Positions 8,110 through 18,754 of a DNA stretch of 64,000 nt are shown here, one piece after another. Source of the DNA: Neobacillus paridis. Its GTDB lineage: Bacteria > Bacillota > Bacilli > Bacillales > Cytobacillaceae. The position numbers and the translations under genes were made by a program. The DNA is taken from the NCBI RefSeq assembly GCF_016765675.1, contig NZ_JAESWB010000278.1, positions 62,001 through 126,000 of the forward strand. Direction: 5' to 3'. Every line of letters starts with the position of its first letter. Position 1 is the first letter of the stretch. Under the pieces are notes generated by a model. That model searched no databases. It saw only the letters and a program-made list of their open reading frames with translations, and had not been told where the DNA came from.

Positions 8110-11100
8110 ATGAAATCTATCTGGAAAAAGATTAGTACCATCGGTATTGGTGCGGTGTTGATGACATCGACAATTTTTACCTCTACCGCCCAAGTTACTG
8201 CAGCGGGTAAGCAAGGAATGAACAAATCGGCGATTCAAAAAAAACTCGCCCCAATTAAGCAGAAGATTAAAGAAAGCAAAGCCTCCTTACTAAGTGATGA
8301 TACCCTCATTATTAAGTATAAGCAGCCGATCAATCAAGGGGAAGTAAAAGGAGTAAATAAAGACTTTATTATCACGCAAAATGTCAAGCAATTAGGATAT
8401 ATAGTCGTTAAGCTGCTTAAGAAAAATAATCTGCAAAAAGTCACCCAGGCATTCCAAAAAAACAGCAAGGTCCTTTCGGTTGAAAGAAGTGTAATGTATA
8501 AAACATTTTCGGTCCCGGCAGACCCGAAGGTGAACGATGAATACCATTTATCCATGTTAAATATCGCAAAAGCACAGCAATTAGCTGGAAAAAAGAAAGT
8601 GAAAGTTGCCGTCATCGATACGGGAATTGATCAAAACCATCCGGAATTAAAGGGTAAGGTGCTTCCAGCTTACAATATCATTAACCCGATGAATCATGGC
8701 GCACCTGATACCCACGGCACCCATGTAAGCGGGATTATTGCCGCTGCGAAAGGGAATGGAATCGGCGGTTATGGTATAAACCCGAATGTGGAAATTTTGC
8801 CGATTGACGTCCTTGACCGTGATGGTTTGACATTAGGCATGACATTTGACTATACAGTTGCCCAAGCAGTTCTCTATGCAGCAAGCCACGGTGCAAAAGT
8901 GATTAATATGAGTCTTGGATCGCCATTCCCATCGACGATTCTTAAAGATGCGGTTGATACAGCGATCCAAAAAGGCGTCACTGTTGTGGCTGCCGCCGGC
9001 AATGATGCCGAAGCGTATCCAAATTATCCGGCAAGCTATGAAGGCGTCATTGGGGTCGGGGCAGTGAACAACAAGAAACAGCTCAGCTGGTTTTCTTCCT
9101 ATGGCCCGTCCGTAGACCTTGTGGCCCCGGGAGAAGATATTTATGCTCCTATTTATGATTATGAGAAAAAATCTTCCTTTGAGACGCTGAGCGGAACGTC
9201 GATGTCCTCTCCGATGGTGGCAGGGGTCGCTTCACTGCTTTTATCCAAGCATCCAAACCTGAAGCCCGCCCAAGTAGAATACATACTTGAACATACTGCA
9301 AAAGACTTGGGAGCAAAAGGATACGATATAAAATACGGGAATGGACTCGTCGACCCAGTCGGGGCATTAAACTATAATATTAAGAATCTACCCTCTTTCG
9401 TTACGGCGAAGTGGACGAAAAAGGATATTTTACAAAAAGCAACCACATTATCGTTCGCAGATTCAAAAGAGCTTACGGAAAACTTTACAAAACCGTCGGA
9501 ACAAAAATGGTATCAATTCCCTGTGAAAAAAGGCGAATTTATCCAAACCGCTTTAAACGGTCCAAGTCAATATGACTATAAAATGACACTTAATATTTAC
9601 TCTGACGATCAGACATTTTCTGTAGATGTCAATAAGCAAGAAGCCGGAAAAACGGAAGGAAAGCTAATCCAGGCGCCTTTTTCCGGAACAATGGCAATCG
9701 GGATCAGTGATGTTAATGGAAATTATGATGAATCACCGGCTAAACGGTCAACCTTCCGCCTAGCAATCCAACGTTCTGCCGAAATGCCGGAGGATGAATC
9801 AACGATGGAAGCGCCGATTGAGGTAAAATCATTACCATATACATCGGAATCTCTCACCTTTATGGGAGAAAATGGCGATGATGATTATTTCCGTTTTAAA
9901 ACGGGTGAAGAAACAGCTGCAAGAGTAACCTTATCGGGAGTTGCCGGGATTGATTCCAATATTCAAGTCTATGATTTGTCAATGTCAAACGAAGCTGGGC
10001 AGCAAGGAGAATCCGGAGCGACTGCAACCAGTTCTAATCAGCCTAATCCAGACACCCTTCCGGTAGATCAACTACCGTCTGTTGCGCAAATGGATCGAAA
10101 TGGGATTGGCGCCGGGGAAAAACTATCATTTGAAGTTACCCCAAATAGGGAATATCTCGTAAAGGTATCAAGCAAACCAATGCTGCAAAACGAATCCGAC
10201 ATGGGGATGACGATTTTCGATCAATCAAGCGAGGAAACTCATTCCTCTTTATTGCCATATACAGTGAAAATTGAAACAAAGGTTCTCCCGCAAGACGAAG
10301 ATAATATCGGGAATGGCGAGTCTGGCGGCGAAGAAGGTGATTCAGCTTATTATCAAACAATCTTGGATAGTGCCATTCCTACTAAAATTGGACAACCAAT
10401 TAAAGGATATATTCAAAACTCAGGTGATGAGGATTGGTACAAAATCGAACCAAGCCAAACAGGAATCTATCAATTTAGTTTAGCGAATGATGACTCAGAC
10501 AAGCCATATGTTGAATTATATCAAGTCATCAATAGTAAAGATGAGTATGGAAAGCCGATCCTTGATTTTTCGTATATTGGAAGTAATGAAAGTGACAATT
10601 TGTTTACAGGCGAATTGAATGGGACGATGCATACAGGATTGAAGAAAAACGAAACGTATCTGATTCATTTTACGGGTAATCCAATGATGGATATGGGCGT
10701 CTCCATTGACCCGTATAATCTATCTTCAAAACTGTTAATCTCAAACCCGGGGGATCAATATGAAGATAATGATGCAACAGAAAACATAAAAGATCTTCCA
10801 GCGTCCGTTATCCGTGGCAATTTTGCCATGCCAAATGATATCGACAATTTTTACTTAAAAGGGAACAAGACGCAAATTTACAGTCTGTTATTTGAAAGCG
10901 GAAAAGCAAGTGAAAAAATGCTGCAAAAATATCCAAAGGAATTGTTTGGGGACATCTATGGAGTTGCGATTGTCTACCGTGATATAAACAAAAACCGGAA
11001 AATTGATGAGGCAGATAGTGAAATGGCCACTATCATGATCAAAGGCCTATTTGAAGGTGCTTCCAACAACTACGGTTCGTTTAAGGTCGAAAAAGGTCAA

Positions 11101-11565
11101 AACTATATTATTTCGATTATCGGACTGACGGTTAGTTCAACACAATTATCACTAGTCCCGTATCAATTAACCGTTGCTCCGGTTCCGACCAAAGATGAAG
11201 ACAGTAAGTCCAAGGTGAAAAATAATATACCATCCAAGCCGATTAGCCTGAAAAAGAAAAATTCTCATACGCTTTACGCCACCGGCCATTTAAATAGTGG
11301 TATAGGATATGGCGACGAAGACTGGTATGTGGTCAATGTGAAAGACAAGCTAAACGGATATATTTCCTTTGAATCGGGAAATGAGGTGGACGGAGTTATT
11401 TCCCTCTATAAAAATGGAAAGCTTATTTCAAAAGCCGATTACTATGGAGCAGGACAAGCAGAAATGATGCGGGTTCAGTTGAAAAAAGGAAAGTATCACA
11501 TTAAAGTGAAAGATGTATTTGGCAACTCCACGATTAAACCTTACACAATTAAAATTACGAATTAG
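8110..11565 (+). CDS. large secreted S8 (subtilisin-family) serine protease
   Basis: A 1151-residue exported protein. The ATG at 8110 follows AAAAGAGGG; the frame reaches back to 8071 without a ribosome-binding site. Order: signal peptide to about residue 32; propeptide to about 145; subtilisin domain with Asp170 (VAVIDTGID), His202 (DTHGTHVSGI), oxyanion Asn298 (AAAGND) and Ser364 (SGTSMSSP), all intact; then about 700 residues of repeated beta-rich modules. Several modules share the signature G-D-E/D-D-W/Y-Y/F near a G-x-I/L element (GDDDYFRF, SGDEDWYKI, DIDNFYLK, GDEDWYVV), like bacterial pre-peptidase C-terminal domains. No sortase motif is visible. The gene lies alone between spmB and rluB, adjacent genes in B. 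subtilis, so it looks like a local insertion. Substrate unknown. Confidence 0.9.
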   Translation: MKSIWKKISTIGIGAVLMTSTIFTSTAQVTAAGKQGMNKSAIQKKLAPIKQKIKESKASLLSDDTLIIKYKQPINQGEVKGVNKDFIITQNVKQLGYIVVKLLKKNNLQKVTQAFQKNSKVLSVERSVMYKTFSVPADPKVNDEYHLSMLNIAKAQQLAGKKKVKVAVIDTGIDQNHPELKGKVLPAYNIINPMNHGAPDTHGTHVSGIIAAAKGNGIGGYGINPNVEILPIDVLDRDGLTLGMTFDYTVAQAVLYAASHGAKVINMSLGSPFPSTILKDAVDTAIQKGVTVVAAAGNDAEAYPNYPASYEGVIGVGAVNNKKQLSWFSSYGPSVDLVAPGEDIYAPIYDYEKKSSFETLSGTSMSSPMVAGVASLLLSKHPNLKPAQVEYILEHTAKDLGAKGYDIKYGNGLVDPVGALNYNIKNLPSFVTAKWTKKDILQKATTLSFADSKELTENFTKPSEQKWYQFPVKKGEFIQTALNGPSQYDYKMTLNIYSDDQTFSVDVNKQEAGKTEGKLIQAPFSGTMAIGISDVNGNYDESPAKRSTFRLAIQRSAEMPEDESTMEAPIEVKSLPYTSESLTFMGENGDDDYFRFKTGEETAARVTLSGVAGIDSNIQVYDLSMSNEAGQQGESGATATSSNQPNPDTLPVDQLPSVAQMDRNGIGAGEKLSFEVTPNREYLVKVSSKPMLQNESDMGMTIFDQSSEETHSSLLPYTVKIETKVLPQDEDNIGNGESGGEEGDSAYYQTILDSAIPTKIGQPIKGYIQNSGDEDWYKIEPSQTGIYQFSLANDDSDKPYVELYQVINSKDEYGKPILDFSYIGSNESDNLFTGELNGTMHTGLKKNETYLIHFTGNPMMDMGVSIDPYNLSSKLLISNPGDQYEDNDATENIKDLPASVIRGNFAMPNDIDNFYLKGNKTQIYSLLFESGKASEKMLQKYPKELFGDIYGVAIVYRDINKNRKIDEADSEMATIMIKGLFEGASNNYGSFKVEKGQNYIISIIGLTVSSTQLSLVPYQLTVAPVPTKDEDSKSKVKNNIPSKPISLKKKNSHTLYATGHLNSGIGYGDEDWYVVNVKDKLNGYISFESGNEVDGVISLYKNGKLISKADYYGAGQAEMMRVQLKKGKYHIKVKDVFGNSTIKPYTIKITN

Positions 11566-11580
11566 CTGAAAGCTAAAAAT

Positions 11581-11618
11581 CAGGCGCCATGCGAAACATT
11601 CGCGTGGCGCCTGTTAAT
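11581..11618 (+). terminator. long GC-rich hairpin after the S8 protease
   Basis: CAGGCGCCA (11581-11589) pairs with TGGCGCCTG (11605-11613); inner bases extend the stem. The T-run after it is short (GTTAATG), so termination is probable rather than certain. Confidence 0.6.
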
Positions 11619-11787
11619 GATTGCAATTCACCGGGCAGTGGCTGCTCGGTTTTCTTATTTTATTTAATGGAGCCGTTGCTTTGAAAAGTCAGCAATTTAT
11701 GTCATAATTCAGTAGGAAGAATGAATATATGAGTATTTTTGAATTGAATCGACAATTGATTTTTGAAATAATATTGAGGTGGAATAG

Positions 11788-12534
11788 ATGGAACGATTAC
11801 AAAAAGTGATTGCCCGTGCTGGCATCGCATCCAGGAGAAAAGCTGAAGAGTTAATTATCGCCGGCAAAGTGAAGGTTAATGGAAAAATTGTTACAGAGCT
11901 TGGAGTTAAAGTTTCTCCTTCCGACCGGGTAGAAGTCAATGAAATTCCGATCGAGCGGGAAGAACCAGTTTATTTTCTTTTATATAAACCTAGAGGTGTG
12001 ATCTCAAGTGTCAGTGACGATAAAGGAAGGAAGGTTGTTACTGATTTCTTTGCTGATTTGAAGGAAAGAATTTTTCCAATTGGCCGGCTCGATTATGATA
12101 CATCTGGATTATTACTGCTGACAAACGATGGGGAATTTGCCAATTTACTGATGCACCCCAAAAATGAAATTGAAAAGGTTTACGTTGCCAAGGTTAAAGG
12201 AATCCCCTCAAAAGAGAATTTGAAGAAATTAGAAAAAGGGATTCAGCTTGAAGACGGCAAGACAGCACCTGCCAAAACCAAAGTCCTTTCCATTGATAAG
12301 AAAAAACAAACAGCTATTGTTGAATTAACAATCCATGAAGGAAGAAATCGTCAGGTGAGAAGAATGTTTTCTGCAATCGGTCATGACGTGTTGAAACTGA
12401 AGCGAGAGCGTTATGCTTTCTTAACATTAAACGGATTAAGGGCCGGTGAAGTTAGAGAATTAACTCCGCATGAAGTGAAGCAATTAAGAGCAGCTGCGCT
12501 GGAGAACGGGAACAAAAAATCGAAAAAAGGATAA
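11788..12534 (+). CDS. rluB: 23S rRNA pseudouridine synthase RluB
   Basis: Isomerises a uridine in 23S rRNA (RsuA/RluB family). The N-terminal S4 RNA-binding domain is clear (MERLQKVIARAGIASRRKAE, about residues 1-60). The catalytic domain carries GRLDYDTSGLLLLTNDGEF with the essential Asp, and later EGRNRQVRRMF. At 248 residues the length is normal, with a lysine-rich tail. The start follows a GAGGTGG site. It lies just upstream of resABC, as in B. subtilis, but a 137-base gap with a -10-like TATAAT (12628-12633) suggests resA can also be transcribed separately. Confidence 0.95.
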   Translation: MERLQKVIARAGIASRRKAEELIIAGKVKVNGKIVTELGVKVSPSDRVEVNEIPIEREEPVYFLLYKPRGVISSVSDDKGRKVVTDFFADLKERIFPIGRLDYDTSGLLLLTNDGEFANLLMHPKNEIEKVYVAKVKGIPSKENLKKLEKGIQLEDGKTAPAKTKVLSIDKKKQTAIVELTIHEGRNRQVRRMFSAIGHDVLKLKRERYAFLTLNGLRAGEVRELTPHEVKQLRAAALENGNKKSKKG

Positions 12535-12671
12535 ACTTGGGAAGGGTATCCATCGCTATTATAAAAAATTCATAGAAACGTCACAATTTTGTTCTTCGAT
12601 AAACACTATGTTAATAATGAAAAATGGTATAATTTAGCTTAACTGTTTCATGTTTTAATGGAGGGGTTTTG

Positions 12672-13196
12672 ATGAAAAAACGGCGATTAATAATCAGAAC
12701 GGTGATTCTGACAATCCTGGTAGCGGCCGTTGCTTATACACTATATGCGAATTTTATGCAAGACCATAAACAAAAGGTGGCCGTAGGAGACCAGGCCCCA
12801 GATTTTGTTTTGACTGATATGCAGGGAACCAAACATCGCCTTTCTGACTATAAAGGACAAGGGGTTTTTTTGAATTTTTGGGGAACGTGGTGCCCGCCCT
12901 GCAAAAAGGAAATGCCTTATATTAATAACCAGTATCATCAATTTAAAGACCAGGGTGTACAGGTGTTAGCTGTTGATATTCAGGAATCGGAACTTGCAGT
13001 CAATCAATTTGCTGCTCACTACAAGCTGGATTTTCCAATCATGATTGATACAAACAAGGAAGTTATGACTACATATGGCGTAGATCAACTGCCGGCCACA
13101 TTTTTAATCGATAAAAGTGGAAAGGTTGTCAAGTATCATACCGGTGAAATGACGGAAAATGATGTAAGGGAATTTATGGAGAAAATAAAACCTTAG
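12672..13196 (+). CDS. resA: ResA, membrane-anchored thiol-disulfide oxidoreductase
   Basis: Reduces the disulfide of apocytochrome c outside the membrane so haem can be attached. The 174 residues have one N-terminal membrane anchor (about 7-27) and a thioredoxin-like AhpC/TSA fold. The redox motif is W-C74-P-P-C77-K within NFWGTWCPPCKKEMP. B. subtilis ResA, as I recall it, has CEPC, so the middle residue differs. The cis-proline region DQLPATFLID is present. The ATG at 12672 follows GGAGGGG at seven bases. First gene of resABC. Confidence 0.95.
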   Translation: MKKRRLIIRTVILTILVAAVAYTLYANFMQDHKQKVAVGDQAPDFVLTDMQGTKHRLSDYKGQGVFLNFWGTWCPPCKKEMPYINNQYHQFKDQGVQVLAVDIQESELAVNQFAAHYKLDFPIMIDTNKEVMTTYGVDQLPATFLIDKSGKVVKYHTGEMTENDVREFMEKIKP

Positions 13197-13217
13197 CGGT
13201 TATGGGGAGTTTTTACA

Positions 13218-14840
13218 ATGAAAGATGTCAAATGTGAATGCGGTCACGTCAATCCACATGGAACTGTACTGTGTGAGGCTTGTGGAAAAATACTTGACGA
13301 GCAGGAAACGAATAAGCAATTGCTTGATATGCGTTATGAGGGCAGTGCCCGCCGCTCCCAAACGTATAATAAAACAATGATTGATAAAGTATGGAACTTC
13401 TTCTCCTCTGTTAAAGTTGGTGTCTGGCTGATTGTCATTACGTTAATAGCATCCATTATCGGAACGATACTGCCGCAGAAAATGTACATAGACCTGCCGC
13501 CTGAAGTTTACTATGAACAAGAATACGGCACATTCGGAAAGTTATATTATCAATTGGGCTTTGATAATCTATATGGATCATGGTGGTATTTATTATTAAT
13601 TGCCTTGATTGGTGTATCGCTTGTGATTTGCAGCCTTGATCGAGTGATCCCCTTATATAAAGCGCTAAAGGCACAGCGTGTTACCAGACATGAAGGCTTT
13701 TTAAAACGGCAGCGCGTTTTCGGGGTTACCCAAAATGCTGATAAAAGTGACTTGGCCATTTTAAAGCAGCATCTCGTACAAAAACACTATCATGTTCGTG
13801 AGGAAAATGGTAATTTACTAGCAGAAAAAGGCCGGTTTTCACGCTGGGGTCCATATGTGAATCATGTTGGGTTGATTATCGTTCTATTTGGCGGCATGCT
13901 TCGTTTTGTCCCAGGAATGTATGTGAATGAAAATCTTTGGATCCGTGAAGGCGAAACGGCTTTGGTTCCGGAAACAGGTGAACAATTTTATTTGCATAAT
14001 AACCAGTTTATATTGCAGCACTATGATAAAAATAAAAATAAAAAATTTGAAAAGGCGCTTGCAAAAGCCGGAAACGTCGTGAAGAACTATCAATCAAACG
14101 TTGTTTTATATAAACGTACAGGAGAGAAAATTCCCGGGGAAAAGCCAAAACTTGAGAAAGTGAAAGAATATAAGGTTCGGGTTAATCATCCGCTAACATT
14201 TGAAGGCTACTCCGTTTATCAGTCATCGTTCAGAAGTGAAATGAATGCGATGAGATTTGCCCTCACTAATAAAAAAACAAACCAATCTTATGGAGAGTTA
14301 AAAATAAATCTGCGCGAGCCAAAGGAAAAATATGATTTGGGTAATGGATATTCGGTTGAAATCCTTAATTATTTTCCCGATTTTGAGTTTGGAAAAGATG
14401 GAGAACCTACGACAAAATCACGGGTACCCAATAATCCTGCATTTGTTTTTCGCATGTATTCTCCGGAAAAACCAAAAGGGGAGACAAGTTTTGTGGCGAT
14501 TAGACAAACGATTGAGCCATTTGGAAATAATACCTATAAAATGGCGTTTAGAGGTATCGAAACAAAAAATGTTTCCGGTTTTGTTGTTCGGAAAGATTCA
14601 TCCTTATGGTTAGTTATTTTGGGTGGCATTTTATTCATGATCGGTGTAGTTCAAGGGGCCTATTGGAATCATCGCCGGATTTGGGTACAAAACAAAAATG
14701 GGGAAATCTGGATAGCGGCGCATACGAATAAAAACTGGTATGGGTTAAAAAGGGAACTGGAAAAAGTCCTTGAAGAGACAAACATAAACATGCCCGAAGA
14801 TCAACTTCAGCGGGAAGAGACGGATAAGGAGGGAGTATAG
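13218..14840 (+). CDS. resB: ResB, cytochrome c biogenesis protein
   Basis: With ResC forms the system II haem-handling and cytochrome c synthase complex in the membrane. The 540 residues start with a zinc-ribbon-like tail carrying two Cys pairs (KCECGH and LCEACGK), then membrane helices near SVKVGVWLIVITLIASIIGT, SWWYLLLIALIGVSLVICSL and YVNHVGLIIVLFGG, a large extracytoplasmic domain, and a last helix (LWLVILGGILFMIGVVQGAY). Close to B. subtilis ResB in length and sequence. The resC start codon directly follows its stop. Confidence 0.96.
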   Translation: MKDVKCECGHVNPHGTVLCEACGKILDEQETNKQLLDMRYEGSARRSQTYNKTMIDKVWNFFSSVKVGVWLIVITLIASIIGTILPQKMYIDLPPEVYYEQEYGTFGKLYYQLGFDNLYGSWWYLLLIALIGVSLVICSLDRVIPLYKALKAQRVTRHEGFLKRQRVFGVTQNADKSDLAILKQHLVQKHYHVREENGNLLAEKGRFSRWGPYVNHVGLIIVLFGGMLRFVPGMYVNENLWIREGETALVPETGEQFYLHNNQFILQHYDKNKNKKFEKALAKAGNVVKNYQSNVVLYKRTGEKIPGEKPKLEKVKEYKVRVNHPLTFEGYSVYQSSFRSEMNAMRFALTNKKTNQSYGELKINLREPKEKYDLGNGYSVEILNYFPDFEFGKDGEPTTKSRVPNNPAFVFRMYSPEKPKGETSFVAIRQTIEPFGNNTYKMAFRGIETKNVSGFVVRKDSSLWLVILGGILFMIGVVQGAYWNHRRIWVQNKNGEIWIAAHTNKNWYGLKRELEKVLEETNINMPEDQLQREETDKEGV

Positions 14841-16028
14841 TTGGTTACAATAAGTAGTAATTTATTGTTTGCTGCTTTTATTCTTTATTTAGTTGCAACC
14901 GTGTTTTATGGCGGCTCAATTAAAGCAAAGAAAGATCCAAATGAAACAAAGAAAACAAATAAATGGGGTAGTATTGCTGTATTTTTAACCATTATTGGCT
15001 TTATTTCACAGCTAGGCTACTTTATTACAAGATGGATTGCGGCCGGACATGCTCCAGTTAGCAATATGTTCGAATTCACCACTTTTTTTGGCATGGCTCT
15101 TGTTGGTGCCTTTATTGTGATTTATTTTATTTATCGAAGTACGTTGCTTGGATTATTTACGATGCCAATTGCTATTTTGGTGATTGCTTATGCAAGTATG
15201 TTTACAAGGGATGTTACGCCATTAATTCCGGCACTGCAAAGCTATTGGCTAAGTATTCATGTTACCACTGCAGCTATCGGGGAAGCTATTTTAGCCATCA
15301 GTTTTGCCGCAGGTCTTATCTATTTGGTTAAGGCGATTGATCAAACAAAATCGAATAAACGAACTTTTTGGCTTGAGATCGTCATGTTTGCATTAGTTGT
15401 TGTACTTGGTTTTGTTGTTGTTTCAACTGCTTTTTCCGCCATCGGCTATCAGGAGAAATTTACTTGGGTAGATAAACATGGTAACGAAGCGAATCTTGAA
15501 TATACAATGCCTGCCTTGACTGGACCTCATGAAGGTAAATTATTGACAAGTGACGGATTCAAACCATTAGTTGAAATGCCGGCATTGATTAATGCTAAAA
15601 AGTTAAATACTGTTATTTGGTCGTTTTTAGCTGGATTTGTTCTTTATGGTGCTATCAGACTTATCCTTAGAAAACGGATTGCAGCTGCACTTAAGCCAAT
15701 GGTAAAAAATATTAAACTTGATTTCGTCGATGAAATCAGCTACCGTTCCGTATTAATTGGGTTTCCGGTTTTTACATTAGGCGCTTTGATTTTTGCGATG
15801 ATCTGGGCACAGGAGGCATGGTCCCGCTTTTGGGGCTGGGATCCTAAAGAAGTATGGGCCCTGATCACGTGGCTGTTTTATGCTGCCTTCCTGCACCTGC
15901 GATTGTCCAAAGGCTGGCATGGTGAAAAGTCGGCATGGCTTGCTGTCATTGGCTTCGTTATTATTATGTTCAACCTTGTTGCGGTCAACCTTGTAATTGC
16001 CGGTCTTCACTCTTATGCCGGTTCTTAA
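14841..16028 (+). CDS. resC: ResC, cytochrome c biogenesis haem-handling protein
   Basis: A 395-residue polytopic membrane protein of the CcsA family. The tryptophan-rich WWD motif lies near the C-terminus ([20 protein letters not shown], about residues 328-347) and faces outside to present haem. Conserved histidines occur in [10 protein letters not shown] and [18 protein letters not shown]. The start is TTG, immediately after the resB stop, with AAGGAGGGA inside the end of resB; this gives the family N-terminus [13 protein letters not shown] terminator follows, separating resABC from resDE. Confidence 0.95.
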   Translation: MVTISSNLLFAAFILYLVATVFYGGSIKAKKDPNETKKTNKWGSIAVFLTIIGFISQLGYFITRWIAAGHAPVSNMFEFTTFFGMALVGAFIVIYFIYRSTLLGLFTMPIAILVIAYASMFTRDVTPLIPALQSYWLSIHVTTAAIGEAILAISFAAGLIYLVKAIDQTKSNKRTFWLEIVMFALVVVLGFVVVSTAFSAIGYQEKFTWVDKHGNEANLEYTMPALTGPHEGKLLTSDGFKPLVEMPALINAKKLNTVIWSFLAGFVLYGAIRLILRKRIAAALKPMVKNIKLDFVDEISYRSVLIGFPVFTLGALIFAMIWAQEAWSRFWGWDPKEVWALITWLFYAAFLHLRLSKGWHGEKSAWLAVIGFVIIMFNLVAVNLVIAGLHSYAGS

Positions 16029-16042
16029 AAGACAAACGTATA

Positions 16043-16070
16043 GCCTTCACTGTAAGTGAAGGCTTTTATA
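16043..16070 (+). terminator. terminator after resC
   Basis: GCCTTCACT (16043-16051) pairs with AGTGAAGGC (16055-16063), three-base loop, then TTTTATAAAA. Confidence 0.85.
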
Positions 16071-16092
16071 AAATTATTAAACATTTTTCACA

Positions 16093-16131
16093 TTGTCATA
16101 TTATTGACACTTTTTAAGCCATTTATTGACA
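16093..16131 (+). promoter_or_regulatory. candidate PhoP-box array upstream of resD
   Basis: TTGTCA (16093), TTGACA (16104) and TTGACA (16126) lie on one strand in 11-base register; the fourth register position (16115, TAAGCC) is poor. PhoP binds direct TT(A/T)ACA-type repeats with this period, and in B. subtilis PhoP acts on res transcription. The array is 60-100 bases before the resD start. The hexamers also resemble -35 elements. Confidence 0.4.
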
Positions 16132-16190
16132 TTGAACATATGGCAAAAAGGTAAACCATTTTGTAAAATAATCATCATGGGGGGATTACA

Positions 16191-16907
16191 ATGGAAAAAG
16201 AAGTGAAAATTTTAGTTGTTGATGATGAAGAACGGATTCGCCGTTTATTAAGAATGTATTTGGAACGAGAAGATTTTATTATAGATGAAGCTGAAGATGG
16301 GAATGAAGCACTATCAAAAGCAATTTCCAACGACTATGATGTTATTCTCCTTGACCTGATGATGCCGGGCAAGGATGGTATTGAAGTTTGCCGTGAACTT
16401 AGAGAAAAGAAGGCAACACCGGTTATTATGTTAACGGCAAAAGGTGAAGAAGTGAATCGTGTTCAAGGCTTTGAAGTTGGAACCGATGACTATATTGTAA
16501 AACCTTTTAGCCCGCGCGAAGTTGTCTTACGGGTAAAGGCAATCTTGAGAAGAGCGTCGCGAACCACTTACCTGCAAACAGAAACAACAACAAAGGATGT
16601 TATTGTATTCCCGCATCTCACAATTGATAATGACGCCCATCGAGTAATGGCTGATGGGAAAGAAGTAAGCTTAACACCCAAAGAATATGAACTGCTCTAT
16701 TTCCTTGCCAAAGCACCGGATAAAGTGTTTGATCGTGAACAATTATTAAAAGAAGTTTGGCATTATGAATTTTTTGGCGATTTGCGTACAGTTGATACCC
16801 ATGTGAAACGTCTTCGTGAAAAATTAAACAAAGTTTCCGAACAGGCTGCCAGGATGATTGTAACAGTTTGGGGTGTAGGCTACAAGTTTGAGGTAACAAA
16901 TGAATGA
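16191..16907 (+). CDS. resD: ResD, OmpR-family response regulator
   Basis: DNA-binding regulator of aerobic and anaerobic respiration genes, phosphorylated by ResE. The 238 residues have a receiver domain (1-120) with the acidic pocket DDEER, phosphoacceptor Asp near residue 55 ([11 protein letters not shown]), the conserved Thr in VIMLTAKG and Lys in [12 protein letters not shown]. The winged-helix output domain (about 140-235) contains [13 protein letters not shown] and [26 protein letters not shown] precedes the ATG. It has its own leader after the resC terminator and overlaps resE by ATGA. Confidence 0.95.
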   Translation: MEKEVKILVVDDEERIRRLLRMYLEREDFIIDEAEDGNEALSKAISNDYDVILLDLMMPGKDGIEVCRELREKKATPVIMLTAKGEEVNRVQGFEVGTDDYIVKPFSPREVVLRVKAILRRASRTTYLQTETTTKDVIVFPHLTIDNDAHRVMADGKEVSLTPKEYELLYFLAKAPDKVFDREQLLKEVWHYEFFGDLRTVDTHVKRLREKLNKVSEQAARMIVTVWGVGYKFEVTNE

Positions 16908-18691
16908 CCTTTTTACGAAGTGTTGTAGGTAAACTTTGGTTTACCATCCTTTTATTAGTTTCATTAGTTCTGTTTATTTTAACAGTAATGCTTCTCGAAT
17001 TTTTTCAAAACTATGCGATTGAGAAAACCCAGGATGATTTAACCAATACAGCCGAAAAAATCGCTCGGATATTAGAAGAACACCCCAATAAGGAATTGCC
17101 AATTGGTTTGGAAATATCATGGGAAGTGATCGACAAAGTAACGAAAGTGGTCATCATTAAAAATGACCATGAAGTCTATTACTCACCCAACACGGGGAAC
17201 GATCAAAAACTAACACTTAACGATATTAAGAATGATCCGGAATTATCACAAGTACTCGATAAAAATAAAACGGTTGAAAAAGTGTCCAATTTATCCACCA
17301 AGAATAATGTCAATAATAAGGATGCTGATTATTCCATTATCGGCGTACCACTGCATCTTTCAGGAGAAAATGGTGGAGTTTTTATCTATCAATCTCTGGA
17401 AGTCATGAAGGATACTTCTCAGTCAACAACTAAATTTATCTTACTTGTTGCTGGTGTAGCGATTATTTTAACGACTATTTTCGCCTTCTTTTTGTCTACC
17501 AGAATTACGGCTCCGTTAAGAAAAATGCGGGAAGCTGCTTTTGAAGTGGCAAGAGGGAAATTTGATACAAAAGTGCCAATCCTCACCCATGATGAAATTG
17601 GAGAACTGGCAACAGCTTTTAATCAAATGGGGCGGCAGCTAAAATTCAATATGAATGCCCTTAATCAAGAAAAAGAGCAGCTGTCCAGTATTTTAAGCAG
17701 TATGGCAGATGGGGTGATCACCTTTAACCGTGATGGGGCCATCCTGATTTCAAATCCCCCGGGTGAACGCTTCCTTCAATACTGGTATTATGAAAAAGGA
17801 GAAGGTGCAGAATCGGAGGCGATTCCCTCCCAAGTAATGGAACTGTTTCACAAAGCAGTTGAAACGGAAAAAGAACAAATGGGAGAAATATCGCTTCAGG
17901 GACGACATTGGGTCATTATTGTCACACCGCTTTACAGTAATCGATTTGTCCGCGGGGCAGTAGCCGTATTAAGAGATATGACCGAAGAAAGGCAATTGGA
18001 TAAAATGAGGAAGGACTTTATTGCCAATGTGTCCCATGAGCTTAGAACGCCTATTTCCATGTTGCAGGGCTACAGTGAAGCGATTGTTGATGATATTGCG
18101 GAATCTCAAGAAGAGAAAAAGGAAATGGCTAAGGTTATTTATGATGAATCCCTTCGTATGGGCCGCCTTGTCAATGAACTGCTTGATCTTGCACGCATGG
18201 AAGCCGGACATCTTCAATTGACGAAGGAAAAAGTAAATGTTTCTACCTTTATCAATCGAATTATTCATAAATTTCAAGGGCTGGCAAAGGAAAATGAAAT
18301 TTATTTGAATACAGAAATTGAAGCTGGAATCGATTTCTTCTACTTCGACCCTGATCGCATCGAACAGGTTCTGACGAATCTAATTGATAACGCCATCAGG
18401 CATACACCAAAGGGAGGCTCTGTTGTACTAACGGTTGCTCCGGATGACAAAGGAATGAGAATGGAAGTAAGAGATTCAGGATCAGGGATTCCAGAGGATG
18501 ACCTGCCATTCATTTTTGAACGTTTTTATAAGGCAGATAAAGCAAGAACACGTGGAAAGTCCGGTACAGGACTTGGACTCGCTATTGCCAAAAATATCAT
18601 TGATGCCCATAAAGGAACGATTTCGGTTCACAGCAAGCTTGGTCAAGGAACGACATTTTCCTTTCTTTTGCCGCGAAATAAGGCAGATTAA
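16904..18691 (+). CDS. resE: ResE, membrane sensor histidine kinase
   Basis: Redox-linked sensor kinase for ResD. Domains in order: membrane helix (about 11-33), extracytoplasmic loop (34-172), second helix (about 176-198), HAMP (about 200-252), PAS (about 265-370), HisKA with phosphorylated His378 ([12 protein letters not shown]), and HATPase with the N box [12 protein letters not shown]1 [10 protein letters not shown] and G2 [12 protein letters not shown]. At 595 residues it is full length. It starts within the resD stop (ATGA), so the pair is translated together. A terminator follows. Confidence 0.95.
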   Translation: MTFLRSVVGKLWFTILLLVSLVLFILTVMLLEFFQNYAIEKTQDDLTNTAEKIARILEEHPNKELPIGLEISWEVIDKVTKVVIIKNDHEVYYSPNTGNDQKLTLNDIKNDPELSQVLDKNKTVEKVSNLSTKNNVNNKDADYSIIGVPLHLSGENGGVFIYQSLEVMKDTSQSTTKFILLVAGVAIILTTIFAFFLSTRITAPLRKMREAAFEVARGKFDTKVPILTHDEIGELATAFNQMGRQLKFNMNALNQEKEQLSSILSSMADGVITFNRDGAILISNPPGERFLQYWYYEKGEGAESEAIPSQVMELFHKAVETEKEQMGEISLQGRHWVIIVTPLYSNRFVRGAVAVLRDMTEERQLDKMRKDFIANVSHELRTPISMLQGYSEAIVDDIAESQEEKKEMAKVIYDESLRMGRLVNELLDLARMEAGHLQLTKEKVNVSTFINRIIHKFQGLAKENEIYLNTEIEAGIDFFYFDPDRIEQVLTNLIDNAIRHTPKGGSVVLTVAPDDKGMRMEVRDSGSGIPEDDLPFIFERFYKADKARTRGKSGTGLGLAIAKNIIDAHKGTISVHSKLGQGTTFSFLLPRNKAD

Positions 18692-18754
18692 ACGACTTCT
18701 TGCCGATTGTTCTTGATTCACGGGAAACATTCATTCGTGGATAAACATTTTCTT

